Positions 1 to 7,759 of a DNA stretch of 64,000 nucleotides are shown in pieces. The notes beneath the pieces were generated by a model that saw only the letters and a list, made by a program, of their open reading frames with translations, was not told the origin of the DNA and made no database searches. Origin of the DNA: Ornithinimicrobium pekingense DSM 21552 (GTDB lineage: Bacteria; Actinomycetota; Actinomycetes; Actinomycetales; Dermatophilaceae); NCBI RefSeq assembly GCF_000421185.1, contig NZ_ATWJ01000008.1:62001-126000 (forward strand), in the 5' to 3' direction. Position numbers and translations under genes: made by a program. Numbering within the stretch: the stretch's first letter is position 1; every line of letters starts with the position of its first letter.

Positions 1-1
1 C

Positions 2-679
2 GCCCAGCCCGATGCGGGCTGCTGCACGCTCGGCGCCCATCTCACCGACGACGACGACGTGGCGCGGGTGGCGGCCGTCGCGCAGCGCCTGGGTCCGGAC
101 GAGTGGCAGCTGCGCGACGAGGCGCTGGCCGAGGGGTGGCTGGTCGACACGGAGGACGACGACGCCGACGGCCCGCCGTCCCGGGCGACCCGCGTCGTGG
201 ACGGCGGGTGCATCTTCCTCAACCGCCCGGGCTTCCCTGCCGGTGCGGGCTGCGCCCTGCACCAGCACGCGGTCGCCGAGGGCGTGGAGCCGCTGACGAC
301 CAAGCCGGACGTGTGCTGGCAGCTGCCGCTGCGGCGGACGTACCGGGACGTCGAGCTGCCCGACGGCACGGCCTACCTGGAGATCACGATCACCGAGTAC
401 GACCGCCGCGCCTGGGGCCCCGGCGGCCACGACCTCGACTGGTACTGCACCGGCTCCCCCGAGGCGCACACCGGCGCCGAGCCGGTCTTCGTCTCGCTGC
501 GCCCCGAGCTGGTCGAGCTCGTCGGGCCCGAGGCGTATGCGGTGCTCGCCCGGCTCTGCGAGGAGCACCTCGCGGCGACGGCGGCGCAGACCCGCGCCGC
601 CGGACCGGACGGACGGCCGCTGCTCCCGCTGCTGGTCCATCCCGCCACCCGCGCCGCGGGGACCCTGCGCACGGAGTGA
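2..679 (+). CDS. YkgJ-like putative metal-chelating protein (5' end outside window)
   Basis: The reading frame is already open at base 2, so the true start lies before the window. The visible part holds a CC pair near its N-terminus (CCTLGAHL), then a GCIFLNRP segment and a Cys at [11 protein letters not shown]. This spread of cysteines around short conserved blocks resembles the YkgJ family of putative zinc- or iron-chelating proteins. An internal GTG at 59 could be mistaken for a start, but it would cut off the CC motif. The gene ends about 40 bases before radA, with a small hairpin between them. The family assignment rests on the cysteine pattern only, and no function is established. Confidence 0.6.
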   Translation, partial: AQPDAGCCTLGAHLTDDDDVARVAAVAQRLGPDEWQLRDEALAEGWLVDTEDDDADGPPSRATRVVDGGCIFLNRPGFPAGAGCALHQHAVAEGVEPLTTKPDVCWQLPLRRTYRDVELPDGTAYLEITITEYDRRAWGPGGHDLDWYCTGSPEAHTGAEPVFVSLRPELVELVGPEAYAVLARLCEEHLAATAAQTRAAGPDGRPLLPLLVHPATRAAGTLRTE

Positions 680-685
680 GGGCAC

Positions 686-700
686 GGCCCTGTCGGGGCC
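686..700 (+). terminator. small GC hairpin after first gene
   Basis: GGCCC-TGTCG-GGGCC forms a 5-bp stem with a 5-base loop just after the stop at 679. There is no T tract. It could serve as a weak terminator ahead of the radA promoter. Confidence 0.35.
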
Positions 701-706
701 ACCGCC

Positions 707-712
707 TACCCT
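707..712 (+). promoter_or_regulatory. -10 element of radA, probably leaderless
   Basis: TACCCT fits the actinobacterial TAnnnT -10 pattern and lies 7 bases before the radA GTG at 720, so transcription would begin at or next to the start codon. No clear -35 is visible. Confidence 0.5.
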
Positions 713-719
713 CGGGCTC

Positions 720-2144
720 GTGGCGTCGAAGAACGGGAACAGGCCGGCCTACCGGTGCACCGAGTGCGGCTGGACGACGGTGAAGTGGGTCGGCCGGTGC
801 GGCGAGTGCCAGACCTGGGGCACGGTCCAGGAGTCCGGGGCCCCGACGGCCGTGCGCACCAGCGCCGTCTCCCCCTCCCGGCCCGCCGTGCCGATCGGCC
901 AGGTCGACGCCCAGGTCGCCCGGGCGCGGTCGACCGGCGTCGGGGAGTTCGACCGCGTGCTGGGCGGGGGCCTCGTGCCGGGTGCGGTCGTGCTGATGGC
1001 CGGCGAGCCCGGCATCGGCAAGTCGACCCTGGCGCTCGACGTGGCCGCCCGCGCCGCGCGCACCGGCCGGTCCGTGCTCTACGTCTCCGGGGAGGAGTCC
1101 GCGGCCCAGGTCAAGCTGCGGGCCGAGCGGATCGGCGCGGTGGCCGACACGCTCTACCTCGCCTCCGAGACCGACCTGGGCAGCGTCCTGGGGCAGGTCG
1201 AGCAGACCGACCCCGACCTGCTGGTCGTCGACTCGGTGCAGACCGTGGCGTCCGCCGACGTCGACGGCGCGCCCGGCAACGTCGGGCAGGTCCGCGAGGT
1301 CGCCGGCGCCCTGATCCAGGCCGCGAAGTCGCGAGGTGGCGCCATGGCGGCGATCCTCATCGGGCACGTCACCAAGGACGGCTCGATCGCCGGGCCGCGG
1401 ATGCTCGAGCACCTCGTCGACGTGGTCGTCCAGTTCGAGGGCGACCGGCACTCCCGGCTGCGGCTGGTCCGGGCGGTGAAGAACCGCTACGGCCCTACCG
1501 ACGAGGTGGGCTGCTTCGACCTGGGCGACTCCGGGATCACCGGCCTGCCAGACCCCAGCGGGCTCTTCCTGACCAGCCGCGACCGCCCGGTGCCCGGCAC
1601 CTGCGTGACGGTGACGCTGGAGGGGCGGCGTCCTCTCGTGGCCGAGGTCCAGGCGCTGGTCAGCCCCTCCTCCGCCGGCTCCGCCCGGCGCACGACCAGC
1701 GGGCTGGACTCCTCCCGGCTGGCGATGGTGCTCGCGGTCCTCGCCCAGCGCGCGGGCGTGCCGGTGGCCGACCAGGACTGCTACGCCGCCACGGTGGGTG
1801 GCGTCCGCCTCTCCGAGCCCGCCGCCGACCTGGCGGTGGCGCTGGCGCTCACCAGCGCCAAGGCGGGCCTGGCTCTCCCGACGGGCACGATCGCGGTCGG
1901 CGAGGTGGGGCTGGCCGGTGACCTGCGGCCCGTCACCGGGCTGCCGCGCCGGCTCGCCGAGGCGGCGCGCATCGGCTTCACCGAGGCCGTGGTGCCCAGC
2001 GGCTCGCTGACCGAGGGTCCTCCGCCCGAGGGGATGCGCGTGCACGAGGTCGCGAGCCTGGCCGACGCGGTCTCGCTCGTCCTCACCGCCGCCGAGGCCA
2101 GCCGGCTGCGCGCCTCGGACGCCGTGCCGGTCACGAACGGGTAA
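720..2144 (+). CDS. radA: DNA repair protein RadA
   Basis: RadA is a RecA-like ATPase that acts in recombinational repair and branch migration. The 474-residue protein starts at GTG 720. It has an N-terminal four-Cys zinc finger (Cys13, Cys16, Cys27, Cys30), a Walker A box GEPGIGKST near residue 100, the RadA-specific KNRYG motif, and a C-terminal Lon-like domain with TGTIAVGEVGLAGDLRPV. The same frame stays open well upstream, but homologues begin directly before the zinc finger, and a TAnnnT hexamer sits 7 bases before this GTG, which argues for a leaderless start. disA follows 103 bases downstream, the usual radA-disA pairing in actinobacteria. Confidence 0.95.
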   Translation: MASKNGNRPAYRCTECGWTTVKWVGRCGECQTWGTVQESGAPTAVRTSAVSPSRPAVPIGQVDAQVARARSTGVGEFDRVLGGGLVPGAVVLMAGEPGIGKSTLALDVAARAARTGRSVLYVSGEESAAQVKLRAERIGAVADTLYLASETDLGSVLGQVEQTDPDLLVVDSVQTVASADVDGAPGNVGQVREVAGALIQAAKSRGGAMAAILIGHVTKDGSIAGPRMLEHLVDVVVQFEGDRHSRLRLVRAVKNRYGPTDEVGCFDLGDSGITGLPDPSGLFLTSRDRPVPGTCVTVTLEGRRPLVAEVQALVSPSSAGSARRTTSGLDSSRLAMVLAVLAQRAGVPVADQDCYAATVGGVRLSEPAADLAVALALTSAKAGLALPTGTIAVGEVGLAGDLRPVTGLPRRLAEAARIGFTEAVVPSGSLTEGPPPEGMRVHEVASLADAVSLVLTAAEASRLRASDAVPVTNG

Positions 2145-2161
2145 AGAAACGAGAGCGCGCC

Positions 2162-2189
2162 TGGACCTGCCCCAGCGGTCGCCTACTAT
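2162..2189 (+). promoter_or_regulatory. candidate promoter of disA
   Basis: TGGACC (2162-2167), a 16-base spacer and TACTAT (2184-2189) form a sigma-70-like promoter in the radA-disA gap. It would give a leader of about 50 bases. Confidence 0.45.
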
Positions 2190-2247
2190 CGGGCCCAGGG
2201 GATCGAGGCGGCCCGTCGACGTCCGCCCGGGAAGGGCTGAGGGAACT

Positions 2248-3330
2248 GTGGTCGAACGCACCGACGAGGACCTGCTGCGCGCGACGCTGGCGGCGGTCGC
2301 GCCCGGCACCGACCTGCGGGACGGCCTCGAGCGCATCCTGCGCGGGCGCACGGGCGCGCTGGTCGTGCTCGGCACCGACCGCACCGTGGAGTCCATCTGC
2401 ACCGGCGGGTTCGAGCTCGACGTGGACTTCTCCGCCACCCGGCTGCGCGAGCTGGCCAAGATGGACGGGGCCATCGTGCTCAACCGCGAGGGCACCCGCA
2501 TCCTGCGCGCGGCGACGCAGCTGGTGCCCGACCCCTCGATCGAGACGGTCGAGAGCGGCACCCGGCACCGGACCGCCGAGCGGGTCGCGAAGCAGACGCA
2601 CATGCCGGTGATCTCGGTGAGCCAGTCGATGGCGATCGTCGCGCTCTACGTCGGCTCGATGAGGCACGTGCTGGAGGCCCGCACCCAGATCCTGGCCCAG
2701 GCCAACCAGGCGCTCCAGACGCTGGAGCGCTACCGCGCGCGCCTGGACGAGGTGACCTCCTCGCTGTCGGCGCTGGAGATCGAGGACCTCGTCACCATCC
2801 GCGAGGTGGCCGCCGTGCTCCAGCGCCTGGAGATGGTGCGGCGCATCAGCGGCGAGATCGAGCAGTACGTCGTCGAGCTCGGCGTCGACGGGCGCCTCGT
2901 GGGCCTGCAGCTGGAGGAGCTGACCGGTGGCATCGGACGCGACCGTGAGCTGGTGATCCGCGACTACGCCGCGGCCGCCGACGCGACCCGCGACCCTGCC
3001 GACGTGCTGGAGTCGCTGGCCTCGCTCGACGGTGCCGAGCTGCTCGACCTGACCTCCGTGGCCCGCTGCCTGGGCATCACCGTCATCGGCGACGGCATGG
3101 ACCACCACAGCCTGACCCCGTCCGGCTACCGGCTGCTGCACCGCATACCTCGCCTGCCCGGAGCGATCGTCGACCGCCTCGTGGAGCACTTCGGCAACTT
3201 CCAGGCGCTGCTGTCCGCCGGGCTCGAGGACCTCATGGAGGTCGACGGCGTCGGCGAGGCGCGGGCCAAGGCGGTGCGCGAGGGGCTCTCGCGGCTGGCC
3301 GAGTCCTCGATCCTGGAGCGCTACTCCTAG
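2248..3330 (+). CDS. disA: DNA integrity scanning diadenylate cyclase DisA
   Basis: DisA makes the second messenger c-di-AMP from two ATP and scans DNA for branched structures. The 360-residue protein has the full DAC catalytic domain with DGA at residues 73-75 and RHRTAER at 106-112, a central helical spine, and a C-terminal helix-hairpin-helix domain (LMEVDGVGEARAKAVREGL). Length and motif positions match characterised DisA proteins. It starts at GTG 2248 after a purine-rich GAAGGG/GAGGGA stretch. Its stop codon TAG shares one base with the GTG of mutY, so the two are translationally coupled and DNA surveillance is linked to oxidative damage repair. Confidence 0.95.
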   Translation: MVERTDEDLLRATLAAVAPGTDLRDGLERILRGRTGALVVLGTDRTVESICTGGFELDVDFSATRLRELAKMDGAIVLNREGTRILRAATQLVPDPSIETVESGTRHRTAERVAKQTHMPVISVSQSMAIVALYVGSMRHVLEARTQILAQANQALQTLERYRARLDEVTSSLSALEIEDLVTIREVAAVLQRLEMVRRISGEIEQYVVELGVDGRLVGLQLEELTGGIGRDRELVIRDYAAAADATRDPADVLESLASLDGAELLDLTSVARCLGITVIGDGMDHHSLTPSGYRLLHRIPRLPGAIVDRLVEHFGNFQALLSAGLEDLMEVDGVGEARAKAVREGLSRLAESSILERYS

Positions 3331-4229
3331 TGCGTCCCGCCCGCCCTGCGGCCGGCGTCCTCCACGACCTGGTGCTGCCCTGGTATGCCGCGCACCAGCG
3401 CGACCTGCCCTGGCGCCGGCCCGACCGCTCCCCCTGGGGCGTGCTGGTCTCGGAGGTGATGCTCCAGCAGACCCCGGTGTCCCGGGTGCTGCCCGTCTGG
3501 CAGCGGTGGATGTCGTTGTGGCCCACCCCGTCCGCCCTGGCCGACGCCGCTGCGGGCGAGGCCGTCCGCGAGTGGGGCCGGCTGGGCTACCCGCGGCGGG
3601 CGCTGCGCCTGCACGCCGCGGCGGTGGCGGTCCGGGACGACCACGGTGGGGTGGTCCCGGCCGAGGAGGCGGTGCTGCGGACGCTGCCGGGGGTCGGTGA
3701 CTACACCGCGGCGGCCGTCGCGGCGTTCGCCTTCGGACGGCGTGCGACGGTGGTCGACACCAACGTCCGCCGCGTCCACGCCCGCGCCGTCACCGGGACC
3801 GCGCTGCCCGCCCCGTCGCTGAGCAGGGCCGAGGTGGAGCTGGCGACCGCGCTGCTGCCGGAGGACGACGCGCGTGCGGCCGTCTGGAACGTCGCGGTGA
3901 TGGAGCTGGGCGCCCTGGTCTGCACGGCCAGGGCACCGCGCTGCGGCGACTGCCCGCTCGCGACCGTGTGCGCGTGGCGGCTGGCCGGGTCGCCCGCCCA
4001 CGACGGGCCGCCCCGACGCGGGCAGGCCTGGCAGGGGACCGACCGGCAGTGCCGTGGCCGCATGGTGCAGCTGCTGCGGGACAGCACCGAACCGGTGCCT
4101 GGTGACGCCCTCCGGGCGGTGTGGCCCGAGGAGGCCCAGCGCGACCGCTGCCTCGACGCACTCGTCGCCGAAGGACTGGTCGAGCCGCTCGACGGCGGCC
4201 TCTTCCGGCTGCCCGGCCTCGCGTCCTGA
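3330..4229 (+). CDS. mutY: A/G-specific adenine glycosylase MutY
   Basis: MutY removes adenine mispaired with 8-oxoguanine. The 299-residue protein has the catalytic Glu42 (SEVMLQQT), the helix-hairpin-helix LPGVGDYTA with catalytic Asp143, and a C-terminal [4Fe-4S] ligand set Cys198-X6-Cys205-X2-Cys208-X5-Cys214. It is short for MutY because the Nudix-like 8-oxoG recognition domain is reduced to about 80 residues with little recognisable structure; short forms are common in actinobacteria. The GTG start overlaps the disA stop by one base. It converges with the femAB-like gene downstream, and I see no convincing terminator in the 107-base gap. Confidence 0.93.
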   Translation: MRPARPAAGVLHDLVLPWYAAHQRDLPWRRPDRSPWGVLVSEVMLQQTPVSRVLPVWQRWMSLWPTPSALADAAAGEAVREWGRLGYPRRALRLHAAAVAVRDDHGGVVPAEEAVLRTLPGVGDYTAAAVAAFAFGRRATVVDTNVRRVHARAVTGTALPAPSLSRAEVELATALLPEDDARAAVWNVAVMELGALVCTARAPRCGDCPLATVCAWRLAGSPAHDGPPRRGQAWQGTDRQCRGRMVQLLRDSTEPVPGDALRAVWPEEAQRDRCLDALVAEGLVEPLDGGLFRLPGLAS

Positions 4230-4336
4230 CATCGTCGCCGGTGGTGTGCCGGCACGTCGGCGGGTCGGGACACCCCCGGCCGCACCGACCCACAGGGTTC
4301 ACGTGCGCGCTGCAGGTCGACCCGGGGTGCGTGTCG

Positions 4337-5437
4337 TCAGGCCTGACGCGCCCGCCGCTTGACGGCGCGGGAGACCCGCGCGGCGAGCGCGCGACGTCCG
4401 CGCTGCACGCGTGGGACGAGCCGGGCGAGCACGGCATACAGGGCCGGGCGGTGCACGACGTCGACCTCGCCCACGAACTCCGTCGCGCCGCCGTCGCCCT
4501 TGCAGAAGGCCCGCTTGAACAGGTAGAGCCCGTCGGAGTTGTCCAGCTCGAAGACACCACCCATGTCGTAGCTCTCCGCGCCCCGCTCCAGGCCCCAGAC
4601 CATGAGCTCGTGGTTCATCACCTGGTTGGGGGCCAGGTTGCGCTTGAGGTCGTTGGACCCGGCGTAGAGGTAGTAGAGCTTGCCGAAGTAGTCGACGGTC
4701 ACCGACGCCGCCAGCACATCCTCCTCGTGGGAGGCCAGCGTCACCCGCATGCGGTCGCCGAAGGCCGCCCGGAGGCGGTGGAAGTAGGGCAGCTCGCGGG
4801 TGGTGATCTCGTTGCGACGGGCCATGTAGGAGTAGATGTCGTGGAAGGTGCGCAGCCCCTCCTCGGTGTCGGCCGCGGCGGTGACGACCCCCTTCTTGCG
4901 CCCGGTGCGGACGCGGTTGCGCGCCTTCCCGTCGTACTTGGCCATCAGCCCGTCCTCGTCCAGCTGCCGGCCGTCCTCGTCCTGGAGGCGGACGATCATG
5001 CAGTAGCGGGGCTGGACCATGTCGTCCTTGCCGGCCCCGACGTTCTTGACCACCCAGCCGTCCTGGTCGCGCAGCCAGGCGTCCAGCTCGGAGGTGAACC
5101 GCACCTCCGGGTCCAGCTTGGTCATGATCGCCCGGTGGCGTCGCACGAGGGGGGCGGCCTCGGCGAGCAGCCGGTGCAGCATCGAGGGGTCCGACCAGTC
5201 CATCAGCGGCCCGCGCGGTGCGTAGAGCACCGAGAAGCCGCCGGGCAGCCGGCGCACCAGCAGCGTCATCGCTGCGACGATGGCGCCGTCCTCCTCGACG
5301 TAGACCGCCTCCTGCCCCCAGTCGTCCTTCACGACGCCCCAGCGCAGGTCCTGGGTGAGCGCCCGGTGGGGGTGGGCGCGGACGAAGGAGCCGTAGCGGT
5401 CGACGGCGGCGGGGTCGGCGAGGTCGAGGACGGGCAC
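4337..5437 (-). CDS. FemAB-family peptidyltransferase, copy 1
   Basis: A 366-residue protein of the FemAB/FemX fold, made of tandem GNAT-like domains. The family adds amino acids from aminoacyl-tRNA to the peptidoglycan stem peptide or interpeptide bridge in the cytoplasm. Supporting segments are APRGPLMDW, the basic run KARNRVRTGRKKG and the family block ending in GAESYDMGGVFELDNSDG. A basic C-terminal tail (KRRARQA) follows. It starts at GTG 5437 with TACGGT 7 bases upstream, so it can be transcribed alone although it lies only 19 bases after the aminotransferase stop. The amino acid it transfers cannot be read from sequence. Confidence 0.8.
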   Translation of the reverse strand: MPVLDLADPAAVDRYGSFVRAHPHRALTQDLRWGVVKDDWGQEAVYVEEDGAIVAAMTLLVRRLPGGFSVLYAPRGPLMDWSDPSMLHRLLAEAAPLVRRHRAIMTKLDPEVRFTSELDAWLRDQDGWVVKNVGAGKDDMVQPRYCMIVRLQDEDGRQLDEDGLMAKYDGKARNRVRTGRKKGVVTAAADTEEGLRTFHDIYSYMARRNEITTRELPYFHRLRAAFGDRMRVTLASHEEDVLAASVTVDYFGKLYYLYAGSNDLKRNLAPNQVMNHELMVWGLERGAESYDMGGVFELDNSDGLYLFKRAFCKGDGGATEFVGEVDVVHRPALYAVLARLVPRVQRGRRALAARVSRAVKRRARQA

Positions 5438-5444
5438 GGTCGTT

Positions 5445-5450
5445 ACCGTA
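5445..5450 (-). promoter_or_regulatory. -10 element of FemAB copy 1
   Basis: TACGGT on the minus strand lies 7 bases before GTG 5437, which suggests a leaderless transcript starting between the aminotransferase stop and this gene. Confidence 0.45.
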
Positions 5451-5456
5451 CCCGGC

Positions 5457-6644
5457 TCACAGGTGGGCCCGGACCACCTCGACCGTCCTCCTGGCCGCCT
5501 CCGGCGTGACGAACTCGGCGGTCTGCAGGTTGAGCACCCGGGAGGCGACGTCCTCGGCCACGGGGCTGGCCGCGGGGTCGTAGGCGAAGTCGGCGGGGTC
5601 GACGCCGGGGAACAGGGTGGGCCGGTACCACCGGCCCGGGACCAGCCCCTCGGCCTGCAGCGCGGCGAACGCCGCCTCGGCCCTGCCCGGCGACGACAGC
5701 AGCAGCGGGTAGCGCACGAGCGTCACCCCGGGGTCGTCGAGCAGTCGTGGGACCACCACGCCCGGCACGCCGGCGAGCCCGACCCGGTAGAGCGTGGCGA
5801 TGCGGCGCCGGTGCTCGGCGGAGCGCCCCAGGGAGGGCACGGCCCGCGCCACGTCGCGCAGCGCCGGCCCGGAGAGCGCGGCCGGCTTTCCCGCGACCCG
5901 GCCCTGCCGCTCGGAGGGCATGATCGCCAGGTCGACCAGCCCGGCGGACGCGGCGAGCGCGAGCGCCCGGGCACCCGGTCCGCCCAGGCGGCCCGCCACC
6001 CGGCGCGCGGGGGTGCCGACGACGTGGGCGACGGTCTCCCGACGGCCGCCGGTCGGCAGAGCGGTGAGCGCCGCCGTGAGCAGCGGGTGCCAGGGCGTCC
6101 CGCGCAGGGCGGGGTTGACCCACACGGCACCCCCGGCGCGGGTGGGCAGCATCTTCTCGACCCCGAAGCTGTGCACCGACACGTCGGCGGCGGGCGCACC
6201 CGCGCGGTCCCGGCCCAGGTCGCCCAGGCAGTGGGCCGCGTCCTCGACGAGCAGCGCACCCTCCGGGGCCAGGTCGCGCAGGCGGGCGACCGGGGCGGCC
6301 CGGCCGAAGGTGTGCTGGGCCACGACGGCCCGGGTCTGCCCAGACACGACCCGGTGCACCGTCGCCGGGTCGATCGCCATCGTGTCGGGGTCGAGGTCGG
6401 CGTAGCGGGGGCGCAGGCCGGCGGTGACGATCGGCGCCACGGCGGTGGCGCACGTGAACGGCTGGGTGACGACCTCCCCGTGGCCGCCGGCGTGCCGGGC
6501 GACGGCCCGGAAGACCACGAGCAGGCCGTGCCGCGCCTTGCTGACGAGGTGCCAGTCAGCGGCGTCCGTGCCGGAGGCCTCGGCGAGGGCACGCCGTACC
6601 GCGGCCGTCTGGGCGGCGTCGGCGCCGGTCGTCGAAGTGGTCAC
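5457..6644 (-). CDS. DegT/DnrJ/EryC1-type PLP aminotransferase
   Basis: A 395-residue fold-type I PLP enzyme of the sugar aminotransferase family. It shows the aldehyde-pocket region QPFTCATAVAPIV, the cofactor Asp in LLVEDAAHCLGDLG and the likely Schiff-base Lys in HSFGVEKMLPTRAGG. Such enzymes usually aminate nucleotide sugars, but here it stands alone between FemAB genes, so it may prepare a substrate for cell-wall or glycan decoration (inference). Start GTG 6644: TAGACT ends 8 bases upstream and a GGAGG lies too close to work as a normal ribosome site, so a leaderless start is the simplest reading. It is divergent from FemAB copy 2. Confidence 0.8.
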   Translation of the reverse strand: MTTSTTGADAAQTAAVRRALAEASGTDAADWHLVSKARHGLLVVFRAVARHAGGHGEVVTQPFTCATAVAPIVTAGLRPRYADLDPDTMAIDPATVHRVVSGQTRAVVAQHTFGRAAPVARLRDLAPEGALLVEDAAHCLGDLGRDRAGAPAADVSVHSFGVEKMLPTRAGGAVWVNPALRGTPWHPLLTAALTALPTGGRRETVAHVVGTPARRVAGRLGGPGARALALAASAGLVDLAIMPSERQGRVAGKPAALSGPALRDVARAVPSLGRSAEHRRRIATLYRVGLAGVPGVVVPRLLDDPGVTLVRYPLLLSSPGRAEAAFAALQAEGLVPGRWYRPTLFPGVDPADFAYDPAASPVAEDVASRVLNLQTAEFVTPEAARRTVEVVRAHL

Positions 6645-6652
6645 GCCTCCGG

Positions 6653-6658
6653 AGTCTA
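6653..6658 (-). promoter_or_regulatory. -10 element of the aminotransferase gene
   Basis: TAGACT on the minus strand is 8 bases before GTG 6644. It is back to back with the TAAGGT of the divergent FemAB gene within a 58-base gap. Confidence 0.45.
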
Positions 6659-6689
6659 GGCGTCGCACGGCCGGGGCACCGGCTGACCG

Positions 6690-6695
6690 TAAGGT
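6690..6695 (+). promoter_or_regulatory. -10 element of FemAB copy 2
   Basis: TAAGGT lies 7 bases before ATG 6703, consistent with a leaderless transcript. Confidence 0.5.
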
Positions 6696-6702
6696 GAGCG
6701 CC

Positions 6703-7746
6703 ATGGCCCTGACCTTCGTGACCTCCCCCACCGCGCAGGAGTGGGACGACCGGATCGCCGCCACCCCCGCCGGCGGCAACATCTTCCAGAGCCACGAGCT
6801 CGGCGAGGTCAAGCGGATGGCCCGCTGGGAGCCCAGGTATGCCGTGGCCGACGGCGTGGCGATGACGATCCACGAGAAGCCGGCCCCCGGCTTCGGGAAG
6901 GTCTGGTACGTCCCCAAGGGCCCCTGCGTCGCCGACGTGGCCCGGCTGCGCGACGTGCTGCCCCACCTGCGCGAGAGCGCACGGGCCGAGGGCGTCCTCT
7001 TCGTCCGGATGGAGCCGGAGATCCCCGAGACGCAGGACAGCCTCGCCGGGCTCGCCTCGCTGGGTCTGGTGCGCACCGACCCGGTCCAGCCGCACTCGTC
7101 CACGGTCGTCTTCCCCCTGCCGCCGACCGAGGACGAGCTGCTGGCGGCATACCCCTCCAAGACCCGCAACATGGTGCGTCGCGCGATGCGCGACGGGGTC
7201 GAGGTGGTCCGTGCCCCGGACACCCCGCAGACCTACGAGACGATGTGGGAGCTGTGGCAGGACGTCGTGCGCGACCAGGAGCTCGGCGTCCGCGGCAAGG
7301 ACTACCACGTGCGCTCCTGGCAGATCATGGTGCGCGGCGGCAACGCGCAGGTGCTCGTCGCACGCGCCGGCGGCCAGCCGGTGGCATCGGCGCTCATCAC
7401 CTGCATCGGCGACCACGCGGAGTACAAGGAGGGCGCCAGCCTGCGCGACCGTCCCGTCCCGGGCGCCAGCCAGCTGGTGCAGTACGAGGGGATGCGCTGG
7501 GCGATCGAGCAGGGCGCCCGCACCTACGACCTCGTCGGTGTCCCGCACTCCAGCCAGCTGGACGACCCGACCAACTCGCGGCACGGCATCGGCAAGTTCA
7601 AGCGCGGGTTCACCAAGGAGGTCACCGACTGGGTCGGGGCCTGGGACCTGGTCCTGCGGCCACGCCGGTATGCCGTGTGGCAGCGGGTCGGGGAGCGCGT
7701 CGTCGCGCGGGTGCAGCGCCGCGAGCCCGGCGACGCCTTCTGGTGA
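6703..7746 (+). CDS. FemAB-family peptidyltransferase, copy 2
   Basis: A 347-residue member of the FemAB/FemX aminoacyl-tRNA-dependent transferase family. Visible marks are the N-terminal NIFQSHELGEVK, WYVPKGPC, the helix KTRNMVRRAMRDGVEV, and the family signature region QYEGMRWAIEQGARTYDLVG followed by GIGKFKRGF. It shares this layout with copy 3 (start at 11384) more than with copy 1. Start ATG 6703 follows TAAGGT by 7 bases. It converges on hrpB with a 13-base gap. The added amino acid is unknown. Confidence 0.82.
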   Translation: MALTFVTSPTAQEWDDRIAATPAGGNIFQSHELGEVKRMARWEPRYAVADGVAMTIHEKPAPGFGKVWYVPKGPCVADVARLRDVLPHLRESARAEGVLFVRMEPEIPETQDSLAGLASLGLVRTDPVQPHSSTVVFPLPPTEDELLAAYPSKTRNMVRRAMRDGVEVVRAPDTPQTYETMWELWQDVVRDQELGVRGKDYHVRSWQIMVRGGNAQVLVARAGGQPVASALITCIGDHAEYKEGASLRDRPVPGASQLVQYEGMRWAIEQGARTYDLVGVPHSSQLDDPTNSRHGIGKFKRGFTKEVTDWVGAWDLVLRPRRYAVWQRVGERVVARVQRREPGDAFW

Positions 7747-7759
7747 GTCCCCCGCTGCG

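Noticed and set aside
59-679. GTG 59 as the start of the first gene
   Set aside because: The frame is open to the window edge and the conserved CC motif lies upstream of this codon.
4230-4336. A terminator between mutY and FemAB copy 1
   Set aside because: Only short, imperfect GCCGG repeats are present, with no stable hairpin that I can support.
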